This document shows positions 41,716-48,319 of a DNA stretch of 64,000 bases, piece after piece. The first letter of the stretch is position 1; each line of letters begins with the position of its first letter. A model generated the notes under the pieces. The model worked only from the letters and a program-made list of their open reading frames with translations. It did not search any database and was not told where the DNA came from. Origin of the DNA: JACQLN01 sp049274895 (lineage in GTDB: Bacteria; Patescibacteriota; Minisyncoccia; JACQLN01); NCBI GenBank assembly GCA_049274895.1, contig JBASTM010000022.1:1-64000 (forward strand), read 5' to 3'. The position numbers were made by a program, and so were the translations under genes.

Positions 41716-42416
41716 CTTATTCTTAACAACAAAACCTTTATAAAACTCTCTAAGATTATTTTTAGATTAAATTTGGAACTGCCGAGTTTTCTTTCGGTAA
41801 AAACTATAGGCACCTCGCAAATTTTAAGACCAAGTTTATAGGCCCGATAAGTAGTCTCTATTTGAAAATTGTAGCCCACTGAACTTAACGAGTCTAAATC
41901 AATCTTCTCCAACACTTCACTGCGCCAACACTTAAAACCGCCAGTGAGGTCGCGTACCGGAAGGCCCAGCACGAATCGGGCGTAGCTGTTACTGACTCGG
42001 CTTACCAAACGACGCAGGCAACCCCAGTTTCTGACTCCCCCGCCTTTAACGTAACGCGAACCCAAAACCACGTCACATATTTTTATTTTATTCAAAAAAA
42101 CAGGAATCTCGGCCGGGTTATGCGACATGTCGGCATCCATTTGGATAACATAGTCGGGTTTGTTTGGTTGATCCAGCAGATACTTGAAAGCAGTTGTGTA
42201 AGCCGTGCCTAATCCCCTTTTTTTATCCCTGACCATCGCCTTAACCGGATATTTCTGCGCCAGCTCGCGGGCAACTTGGGCTGTACCGTCGGGCGAGTTA
42301 TCGTCCACCACCATCATCACCAGGCCAGGAATATTCAAATTAAAAACCTTACCCACCAAAACCGGCAGGTTTTCCTTTTCATTATAGGTTGGCACAACCA
42401 CCACTACGCTCGTCAC
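41712..42416 (-). CDS. Dolichol/polyprenol-phosphate mannosyltransferase-like GT2
   Basis: The 234-aa GT-A enzyme has VVVPTYNEKENLP, VVDDNSPDGT, the DADMSHNP metal motif (DxD) and GSRYVKGGG, then LTGGFKCWR and the late YNFQIETTYRAYKLG. This matches polyprenyl monophosphomannose synthase (Dpm1 type without membrane helices). It probably loads mannose or another sugar on a lipid carrier for surface glycosylation. It is the middle gene of a three-gene unit. Confidence 0.88.
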   Translation of the reverse strand: MTSVVVVVPTYNEKENLPVLVGKVFNLNIPGLVMMVVDDNSPDGTAQVARELAQKYPVKAMVRDKKRGLGTAYTTAFKYLLDQPNKPDYVIQMDADMSHNPAEIPVFLNKIKICDVVLGSRYVKGGGVRNWGCLRRLVSRVSNSYARFVLGLPVRDLTGGFKCWRSEVLEKIDLDSLSSVGYNFQIETTYRAYKLGLKICEVPIVFTERKLGSSKFNLKIILESFIKVLLLRIR

Positions 42417-42420
42417 TACC

Positions 42421-42561
42421 CTATCTTAACCCGACTACACCCCAGACCAAAGCCAGGGCCGCCCAGATGTAGTTGACCCAGCTGGGCCACTTAAGCAGGG
42501 TGGTGGCAGCTATTAAGACGGCGAGCAAAATGGACCCGCCGCCCATAAATGATTCTGACAT
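42421..42561 (-). CDS. 46-residue membrane protein
   Basis: A small frame reads MSESFMGGGSILLAVLIAAT... through WPSWVNYIWAALALVWGVVGLR and stop. It has one or two hydrophobic helices with Trp at the edges. On the minus strand TATAAT lies 7 nt before the ATG, the leaderless pattern, and the stop is 4 nt before the glycosyltransferase start, so it is probably real and the first gene of that operon. The role is unknown. Confidence 0.65.
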   Translation of the reverse strand: MSESFMGGGSILLAVLIAATTLLKWPSWVNYIWAALALVWGVVGLR

Positions 42562-42598
42562 TATTTTAATTATAGCACCGCCGAGTTATTATTTATAT

Positions 42599-43315
42599 AT
42601 GACTCCCCTGCCTCCAGGTCTGATATCCGCTATGCTGGCCAGTTCCAGTCTGATGCTGGGTTTGGTTGGGTTGTTGCTAGTTTACACCGCAACCCAAACA
42701 GTTATCGCGGCTGGGAAAAGAATAGGTTTTATTTTTATTTCAGGCGTTTTGCTTATAGGTTGGTTCGCGGCCGCGGTGACTCTGGCTCGCCGCGGCTTCT
42801 TTATTGGAACATCGTTTGCCTTCCTGCCCAACGTCTCCCTGCTGTTTGTGCCCATAATGACGGTGCTAACCATACTAGCTAAATCCAGCACACTTAAAAT
42901 TATCGCAGCCAATATCCCCCAAACCGGCCTCATGGCCATTCAAACCTTTCGCGTTATGGGTGTGGCTTTTTTAATGCTTTACATTCAAGGCTTGATGCCG
43001 GCCGAATTCGCCATCCCTTCCGGCATAGGTGATGTGATTATTGGCACCACCGCTCCGCTGATGGCTTACCTGATGACTACCAAAAGATCGGAGAGTAAAA
43101 TATTGGCTGTGATCTGGAACATCGCCGGTTTCGGCGAACTGTCTTTGGCCATTGTCTTGGGATTTTCCACTTCACCCACTCCCTATCAAACGTTGGCCTT
43201 AAACAATCCCAACGACCTTCTTTTTGCCTATCCCCTCGCCCTAATACCCACTTTCGTCGTGCCGTTGTCATTGATACTGCATATTTTTTCACTGCGGATT
43301 TTATTAAAAAAATAA
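42599..43315 (+). CDS. Multi-helix membrane protein of unknown function
   Basis: The 238-aa protein has about seven hydrophobic helices (SAMLASSSLMLGLVGLLLVYTAT, IGFIFISGVLLIGWFAAAV and others) with a PSGIGDVIIGTTAPL segment in the middle. I do not recognise the family. The start at 42599 is chosen because TATTAT lies 6 nt before it and the upstream codons overlap the divergent small gene. No neighbour points to a role. Confidence 0.6.
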   Translation: MTPLPPGLISAMLASSSLMLGLVGLLLVYTATQTVIAAGKRIGFIFISGVLLIGWFAAAVTLARRGFFIGTSFAFLPNVSLLFVPIMTVLTILAKSSTLKIIAANIPQTGLMAIQTFRVMGVAFLMLYIQGLMPAEFAIPSGIGDVIIGTTAPLMAYLMTTKRSESKILAVIWNIAGFGELSLAIVLGFSTSPTPYQTLALNNPNDLLFAYPLALIPTFVVPLSLILHIFSLRILLKK

Positions 43316-43317
43316 AA

Positions 43318-43347
43318 ACAGCGAGATTTTCTTAGAACTCTCGCTGT
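43318..43347 (-). terminator. Terminator of the DUF1653 gene
   Basis: ACAGCGAGA (43318-43326) pairs with TCTCGCTGT (43339-43347); on the minus strand it is followed by TTTTATTTTTTT. Confidence 0.75.
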
Positions 43348-43356
43348 TGTGGCTAT

Positions 43357-43632
43357 TCAACTTGAAAAGAACGCAGCTATACCTTCCAGACATGGATCGT
43401 CAAAATCCCTAACAAAAACGAACCGTGCCATGGTTATACCGTTTACCGAAACATGTCCCAGGAACTCCTTTTTGGGGCGATAGGTCAACTTCCTCTGGCC
43501 GTAGCGGGGCCGGTAGATGACGGCAAAAACCTTGTCCGGCGAATCCTCAGAACCGGAAAGAATCGCTTCTCCGTAAACATCGTATTCTCCGCCTTTGTAA
43601 TGGCGCCAAACGCCCGGCCTTGTTTTTTCCAT
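43357..43632 (-). CDS. DUF1653 domain protein
   Basis: The 91-aa protein reads GVWRHYKGGEYDVYGEAI, VIYRPRYGQRKLTYRPKKEF and VNGITMARF, the conserved pattern of the DUF1653 family, a small beta domain of unknown role in many bacteria. A purine-rich GAGAGG precedes the ATG. It lies 25 nt after the next upstream gene (43658), probably in one transcript. Confidence 0.8.
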   Translation of the reverse strand: MEKTRPGVWRHYKGGEYDVYGEAILSGSEDSPDKVFAVIYRPRYGQRKLTYRPKKEFLGHVSVNGITMARFVFVRDFDDPCLEGIAAFFSS

Positions 43633-43657
43633 GACGTAATCCTCTCTTTCCAGGTTA

Positions 43658-43942
43658 CTAGGGAAACTTCCTTTCTATCGCCTGCTTGATTTCATCCCGA
43701 TACCCCAGGGATTTCAAAATTAAAAAAATATCCATAATGCCACCGTCGGTGTAGCCGCGAATTTTGATTCCGGCCTTGGTGTTTTTATTAAAAACCACCG
43801 CGCCCGGAGCCATGGAATGATGGCAGGGATGGTGGGGCCCGAGTATAACCTTTTTTATACCGTCTAAACCCTCCAACCAAACCACTGAACGCTGAAAAAC
43901 GCCCCGCACTGATGTGTGCTTACCGCGCTTGGTTCTGGCCAT
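43658..43942 (-). CDS. Small basic protein, possibly DUF2103-like
   Basis: The 94-aa protein begins MARTKRGKHTSVRGVFQRSV and has VILGPHHPCHHSMAPG and AGIKIRGYTDGGIMDIFLI. A basic start, a His/Cys cluster and a glycine-rich strand resemble predicted metal-binding DUF2103 proteins, but the match is by eye and weak. The leader has TGTACCTTAAA only 16 nt before the start, followed by AAAGAGAG as a ribosome site. Confidence 0.5.
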   Translation of the reverse strand: MARTKRGKHTSVRGVFQRSVVWLEGLDGIKKVILGPHHPCHHSMAPGAVVFNKNTKAGIKIRGYTDGGIMDIFLILKSLGYRDEIKQAIERKFP

Positions 43943-44013
43943 ATCAACTCTCTTTTTAAGGTACAGTCTTGAATTGCGTTATAATATATCAGATTCCGTA
44001 GAAAAAAGAAAGA

Positions 44014-44033
44014 GGCCCCGCGTTTTCGGGGCC
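44014..44033 (-). terminator. Terminator of the small Cys/His protein gene
   Basis: GGCCCCG and CGGGGCC form a 7-bp stem, followed on the minus strand by TCTTTCTTTTTT. Confidence 0.75.
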
Positions 44034-44050
44034 CCCTGATTTACAAATCA

Positions 44051-44254
44051 CTACACCGCGACCACTTCTTTTTCGATCATCGCGTGGCATTCGGCTACGG
44101 GAATGAGCGGCTCACCAGGATGTTTCTCGCCCATGTGAGCGGCAATCCCTTTTTCGTCCATCATGGTTTTGAATTGCGCGACAGCGGCGTCCTTGTCGGC
44201 GGCTTCAACGGTCATCATATCTCCACATTTGCAGGTCATTTTGAAACTTGCCAT
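44051..44254 (-). CDS. DUF1059-like small Cys/His protein
   Basis: The 67-aa protein has MTCKCGDMM at the start and a spaced His/Cys set later (HMGEKHPGE, ECHAMIEK), with ADKDAAVAQFKTMMDEKGIAAH between. This resembles DUF1059-type small proteins. A zinc-binding or stress role is only a guess. Unlike its neighbours it has no clear Shine-Dalgarno. A good terminator follows. Confidence 0.6.
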   Translation of the reverse strand: MASFKMTCKCGDMMTVEAADKDAAVAQFKTMMDEKGIAAHMGEKHPGEPLIPVAECHAMIEKEVVAV

Positions 44255-44664
44255 ATTTTTATTTCGTCTAATTTATTTATTTCGACCACTTTAATAATAC
44301 ATGAATGAAATAAATATTCAATACTGATATTAATCTATTAAGGTCTCAAGGTCAAACCTTGATAATTTATCTTTGTCCACTTGCGAAATCCTTTCTGGCG
44401 GAGGCGAGCCTCCTCTGCTAAAGCTACGGAAGGGCAAGCGAACTCATAATGGAATTGCTCCCCCAATAGCAGTGTATTCTTAAAATAGCTCGAACGGAGT
44501 TTGCTCGCCGCGCAGAGCGCGGCTCGCATGGTGGGGGTGAATAAATTCGGAGCGGCTCCACCGCACATTAACAATTTCAAGTTTTTCCCTGCCCCGTAGT
44601 GAAACGAAGTTTCTACTACTGGGGTTTGGCGGCAAATTCTTGAATCCGCGAAGTGAATGCAAAA
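44255..44664. repeat. Gene-free spacer with hairpins and a direct repeat
   Basis: No gene is supported in these 410 bases. They contain hairpins (GGCGGAGGC-GAGCCTCC near 44397-44413; CCGCGC-AGA-GCGCGG near 44509-44523; CCCCGTAGT...ACTACTGGGG near 44593-44622) and one copy of a direct repeat (44370-44392) whose second copy is at 45410-45430. Confidence 0.5.
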
Positions 44665-45258
44665 TTATTTTGTAAATCTAAAAGATGAGAGAATTGATTC
44701 AAATAAATTTGTATATTCACTCCATTTAGAATCAAGAGCTGTTGTGGCTAATACATAAGCAACATCATTATTATTAATAGTAATTAGATGCCTATCGCGC
44801 ATTAGCATATTATTTTGCATAAAAGTAAGGTTAACAATCAATCCTTCTTTCCCGTTAATCGAAACTTTTTCATCAGGATAGAATTTAGCATCTTGTTTAT
44901 ATTTCAACAGTATGCTTTTATCAAGAGCCACATATTCTTCAAGATTATTTACGCCGAGATTTTTTATCGGTCGAGTTAAAAAATTAATGTTTGCAAAAAA
45001 TGATTGACTTTGGTCATAATCAGCTACAGGATTCAAAAATACTACAACCGTTCCTAGTTTACCACTCTCATCTACTGTCCAACCTTGTGGCTGTTTGATT
45101 TCAAATCCAAATTTGTCATTTCGATACATTCCACCAGAATCAGATTTTATTACAGGTTTTACACCCCACTTATTATTAGTCATATCAAAATAGAAGTAGC
45201 CCACAACTGTGATAATAACTAAAATGATGGCAGATATAATTACAGATTTTTTGCTCAT
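44665..45258 (-). CDS. PsbP-like membrane-anchored protein
   Basis: The 197-aa protein has an N-terminal helix (about 5-24) and an outer domain with YRNDKFGFEIKQPQGWTVDESGK near residue 45 and the end WSEYTNLFESILSSFRF, the usual frame of PsbP/DcrB-like small lipoprotein-type domains in Gram-positive and candidate-phylum bacteria. The AT content is higher than in its neighbours, and direct repeats flank the segment, so it may be acquired. The function is unknown. Confidence 0.65.
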   Translation of the reverse strand: MSKKSVIISAIILVIITVVGYFYFDMTNNKWGVKPVIKSDSGGMYRNDKFGFEIKQPQGWTVDESGKLGTVVVFLNPVADYDQSQSFFANINFLTRPIKNLGVNNLEEYVALDKSILLKYKQDAKFYPDEKVSINGKEGLIVNLTFMQNNMLMRDRHLITINNNDVAYVLATTALDSKWSEYTNLFESILSSFRFTK

Positions 45259-45409
45259 AGAATTTATAAAAATTATTAGTTAATTATTTCGACTTAATAA
45301 AATTGATAAAAAATTTCTTTTGCCCTTCATTGATAAATCCTTTTATTTTTTGCCCAAAAAGCCCTTTCAAATCCTAGCCGAGCGGCGCGTTTCGCGCCGC
45401 GAGACATCA

Positions 45410-45430
45410 TCTTTCCACTTGCGAAATCCT
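45410..45430. repeat. Second copy of the CCACTTGCGAAATCCT repeat
   Basis: TCTTT followed by CCACTTGCGAAATCCT matches 44370-44392 (two extra bases there). It ends 7 nt before tRNA-Ser. A CGGCGCG/CGCGCCG hairpin lies just upstream (45382-45400). Confidence 0.7.
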
Positions 45431-45436
45431 GAATTG

Positions 45437-45520
45437 CGGAGGGTACAGGATTCGAACCTGTGAGGGATTACTCCCACACGCTTTCCAAGCGTGCGCCTTA
45501 AACCACTCGGCCAACCCTCC
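45437..45520 (-). tRNA. tRNA-Ser (anticodon GGA)
   Basis: Read on the minus strand, the acceptor GGAGGGT pairs with ACCCTCC, discriminator G. The anticodon stem CACGC/GCGTG holds loop TTGGAAA with anticodon GGA, and there is a long variable arm and a T arm with GGTTCGAATCC. The 84-nt length and long arm fit serine. CCA is not encoded. Confidence 0.95.
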
Positions 45521-45754
45521 GACATAGGCGGGATTGCGCTTTACAGCCAATCGCTCCGCTCTTGGATAAAACGGGAACAATCAACCCTGCCGGCAGGCAG
45601 GTAGGCGCACTAGCCTGCCTGCCGAAGCCACGGCGTAGGCGGGACCACTATGAGATGCCTCCGCTACGGAAACAAAAATGTTAACAGCCCGTTAAAAGCA
45701 AAACCATTTACTTTTAACCCACTATACGACGCCTCCGTACCGATAAGATTAACA
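45521..45754. repeat. Spacer with GCCTGCC-family repeats
   Basis: The spacer of 234 bases holds CCTGCCGGCAGG (45586-45597) and GCCTGCCTGCCG (45613-45624), as in the palindromes at 8395 and 50031. No gene is seen. Confidence 0.5.
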
Positions 45755-46693
45755 CTAAACTTTCAACCCCTGCAAAGCCTTTATGCGTTCTTTGAGGGGA
45801 GGATGAGTCGAGAAGATACGGGCGAGCCACGGCATTCCCCGGTCAGCAGACCGCCCTGAGCTTGTCGAAGGGTCGCCATCTTTGTCGGCTCCGAACGGGT
45901 TTTCAAAAAACAAATGGGCGGTGGCGTTGGTGGCGGTGCGGATGGGCCGGCCGTGGGCTGATATTTTTTTAAGCGCCGAAACCAAACCCTCGGGGTAACG
46001 AGTCAACAACACCGCCGAAGCGTCGGCCAAAAATTCGCGCTTGCGCGAAATGGCCAAGTGAATCAGCGAAGCGAAAATCGGGGCTAAAATCGAAAGCACT
46101 ATTCCCACCAAAATTAAAACACCCGCCGATCCCCTGTTATCGTTGTCGTGACCGCGACCGAACCACATACTTCGCATAAACATATCCGCCAAAATAGACA
46201 CAAAGCCCACCAGCACTACCGCCACGGTGGAAACCAGCATGTCGCGGTTGCCGATATGCGAAAGTTCGTGGGCCAGAACTCCTTCCAGTTCGGAACGATC
46301 CAGCTTTTCCAGCAAACCCGACGTGACCGCCACCACCGCGTGTTGGGGATTGCGGCCGGTGGCGAAAGCGTTGGGCGCGGGGTCGTTAATTACAAAAAAC
46401 CGCGGCATGGGCAAACCGGCGGCAATAGTCAGGTTTTCCAGCACCCGATACAACTCTGGATTTGATTTTAATTCTACCGGCTGGGCTTTATGAAGCGCGA
46501 GAACAATCTTGTCGGAATACCAGTAGCTTATAAAATTCATTACTATACTAAAAACCACGGCGAAATAAAGAATAGAAGGATCGCCGTAGATCCGACTCAC
46601 CACCCAACCGATACCAATAACCAAGCCAAAAAACACTACCATCAACAGCCATGTTTTTCGGATATTCGCATCCTTATGGCCATATATGTTCAT
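45755..46693 (-). CDS. htpX: HtpX-like M48 membrane metalloprotease
   Basis: The 312-aa protein has two N-terminal and two central membrane helices and the zinc motif HELSHIGNRD, with the third ligand Glu in REFLADASAV. It degrades misfolded membrane proteins. Residues about 270-285 contain DPSTSSGRSADRG, encoded by CCTTCGACAAGCTCAGGG (45854-45872, minus strand), which looks like an in-frame repeat insertion in the C-terminal part. The start at 46693 is preferred over the open frame to 46750 because TATACT lies 8 nt before it. Confidence 0.9.
   Translation of the reverse strand: MNIYGHKDANIRKTWLLMVVFFGLVIGIGWVVSRIYGDPSILYFAVVFSIVMNFISYWYSDKIVLALHKAQPVELKSNPELYRVLENLTIAAGLPMPRFFVINDPAPNAFATGRNPQHAVVAVTSGLLEKLDRSELEGVLAHELSHIGNRDMLVSTVAVVLVGFVSILADMFMRSMWFGRGHDNDNRGSAGVLILVGIVLSILAPIFASLIHLAISRKREFLADASAVLLTRYPEGLVSALKKISAHGRPIRTATNATAHLFFENPFGADKDGDPSTSSGRSADRGMPWLARIFSTHPPLKERIKALQGLKV
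45854..45872. repeat. CCCTGAGCTTGTCGAAGGG repeat inside htpX
   Basis: A 19-nt word with CCCT/AGGG ends. Relatives are at 50527-50541 (in the candidate ncRNA) and 56876-56895 (terminator). Here it is translated. Confidence 0.6.
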
Positions 46694-46724
46694 ACAAAGA
46701 AAGTATATACTAAAACATAAAAAA

Positions 46725-46750
46725 ATGAAGACTGGCTCCCCAGTCTTCAT
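46725..46750 (-). terminator. Terminator of the three-gene small-protein operon
   Basis: ATGAAGACTGG (46725-46735) and its complement (46740-46750) form an 11-bp stem, followed on the minus strand by TTTTTTTATG. Confidence 0.8.
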
Positions 46751-46755
46751 ATGTG

Positions 46756-46935
46756 TTACTTGTCGTGCAGCCAGGCCTCGGCAATGTCCATAGCTTCTCC
46801 AGCCGAGTGGGCTTTTCCGATATAGGTCAACCCACCCTTATCAACATAGACCTCCAGATCGCTCTTGTCCCAGTGAACATTGTAGGACTTGCGACCGACA
46901 CCAGATTCTACACTGCCAATCTTAGTTGCAGCCAT
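46756..46935 (-). CDS. 59-residue protein of unknown function
   Basis: The frame reads MAATKIGSVESGVGRKSYNV, HWDKSDLEVYVDKGGLTYIG and KAHSAGEAMDIAEAWLHDK. It looks like a small compact alpha/beta domain with no membrane part. AGGAGG stands before the ATG, it is 5 nt after the zinc-finger gene, and the terminator at 46725-46750 ends the unit, so it is very likely translated. I do not recognise the family. Confidence 0.65.
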   Translation of the reverse strand: MAATKIGSVESGVGRKSYNVHWDKSDLEVYVDKGGLTYIGKAHSAGEAMDIAEAWLHDK

Positions 46936-46940
46936 CTTTC

Positions 46941-47150
46941 CTACCTCCTTTGAAGGTCGAAGACCGAATTAACACCTCCACAACTGTTGCAGATTACCCA
47001 TCCACTACTGCAGTTGGTGCATTTTTCTATCTCTGTTACTTCACGTTTGAAAAAACTTGCTTTTACTTTCACTGTCTTTTTTTCACCACTACCATGACAC
47101 TGTGGACATCTCACTGTCCCCGTGCCTTGGCAACGATTACAACTAGGCAT
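46941..47150 (-). CDS. DnaJ-type zinc-finger small protein
   Basis: The 69-aa protein is built from CxxC pairs: CNRCQGTGTVRCPQCHGSG, then CTNCSSGWVICNSCGG. This is the CxxCxGxG zinc finger of DnaJ without J-domain or substrate domains. It may bind unfolded proteins or nucleic acid. AAAGGAG lies before the ATG. It is the second gene of the operon 47424-46756. Confidence 0.75.
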   Translation of the reverse strand: MPSCNRCQGTGTVRCPQCHGSGEKKTVKVKASFFKREVTEIEKCTNCSSGWVICNSCGGVNSVFDLQRR

Positions 47151-47175
47151 TTAATCATCTCCTTTCTATCAAAAA

Positions 47176-47424
47176 TTAGTTATTTGGATGCGGTATGCAA
47201 TCAGTTGGGATATTGCAACCAGCTTGGACAGCAATTTCATAAGCCCTATTCCACGCGGCTAATATTTCTCTTTCTTTGCGACCGGCCGCTATGAATTTTT
47301 GATATTCTCTAGAGAGCAATGCTGGTCCTTTAATCCTGCAAAACTGATTTTGTATCTCGGCCTCGTGATGAGCGCTACGATACCGCTCCGACAAACTCTT
47401 TAGTTTTGAAACTCTCGTGTCCAT
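47176..47424 (-). CDS. Small helical protein of unknown function
   Basis: The 82-aa protein is helical and charged (KLKSLSERYRSAHHEAEIQN), with two Cys near the C-terminus. I do not recognise it. AAAAAGGAG precedes the ATG. Upstream on the minus strand are TTGACA (about 47502-47497) and, in the leader, AGTTCTTTTTAA, a word shared with other accessory leaders. It starts a three-gene operon of tiny proteins. Confidence 0.55.
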   Translation of the reverse strand: MDTRVSKLKSLSERYRSAHHEAEIQNQFCRIKGPALLSREYQKFIAAGRKEREILAAWNRAYEIAVQAGCNIPTDCIPHPNN

Positions 47425-47569
47425 ATATACTCCTTTTTGTGAGTTGACTACATGGATATTAAAAAGAACTTTTCATAAGTTAGCATATGGCCATATACCT
47501 TGTCAAACAAACAGAAACAACCCCTTTCTAGGGAGATCTTTATGTAATGATCATTTATATGCTCAGTAT

Positions 47570-48130
47570 TTAGAATTTTACCGTAACTGGCTCTTGAGCG
47601 GGAGAGTTATCATCAAGATCAAAAAATTCACGTTTTTTAAAACCAAACATCCCGGCGATAATAAGCGATGGGAAAGAATCCACCATCACATTAAGATCAC
47701 GCACATTGCCGTTATAGAACCGCCGGGCCGATTGGATTTTGTTTTCGGTGTCGGCCAGTTCCCTCTGCAAATCCAAAAAATTGGCGTTGGCTTTAAGCTC
47801 GGGATAATTTTCGGAAACCGCGAACAAGGTCTTGAGCGTATTAGAAAGCATATTTTCCTTGGCCGCTTTTTCGTTGGGATCATGCGCGCCCATCGCGGCC
47901 GAACGGGCCTGGGTTACGTTTTCAAACACCGATCGCTCGTGACCCATATATCCCTTTACTGTTTCTATTACATTGGGAATTAAATCATACCGGCGTTTTA
48001 ACTGCACCTCAATATCGGAAAAGGCCTCGTCTATGCGGGTACGCAAAGTTACCAAACGGTTAAAGGCGTAGATAATCCAAAGGACTATTACACCACCCAC
48101 GCCTATTAGAATCCAAGTGGTTAAAGTCAT
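47570..48130 (-). CDS. lemA: LemA family protein
   Basis: The 186-aa protein has a single N-terminal helix (about 4-22) and then the LemA pattern: YNRLVTLRTRIDEAFSDIEVQLKRRYDLIPNVIETVKGYMGHE, ENYPELKANANFLDLQRELADTENKIQSARRFYN, and a short C-terminus. It is a membrane-anchored helical bundle of unknown role, often near HtpX, as here. TATAAT lies 6 nt before the ATG, a leaderless pattern. Confidence 0.92.
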   Translation of the reverse strand: MTLTTWILIGVGGVIVLWIIYAFNRLVTLRTRIDEAFSDIEVQLKRRYDLIPNVIETVKGYMGHERSVFENVTQARSAAMGAHDPNEKAAKENMLSNTLKTLFAVSENYPELKANANFLDLQRELADTENKIQSARRFYNGNVRDLNVMVDSFPSLIIAGMFGFKKREFFDLDDNSPAQEPVTVKF

Positions 48131-48203
48131 GGTTTGATTATACCATTAAGTTACTAATTTACAATTATCAATGAAGTATCAAAGTTTTAATTATCAAGTT
48201 GTT

Positions 48204-48249
48204 AAATTATAACAAACAACATACGATCGTGAAAATAATGTTATAATTT
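48204..48249. promoter_or_regulatory. Palindromic site, copy 3, between groEL and lemA
   Basis: AAATTATAACA (48204-48214), core CATACGATCGTG (48220-48231) and TGTTATAATTT (48239-48249). It is the reverse orientation of the two copies that flank the PaaX-like gene. Confidence 0.65.
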
Positions 48250-48319
48250 AATTGAAGATTAAAAAAATTAAAGACTTGATGATTGATTGAAAATTGAAAA
48301 TTGAAACTTGAAAATTATA

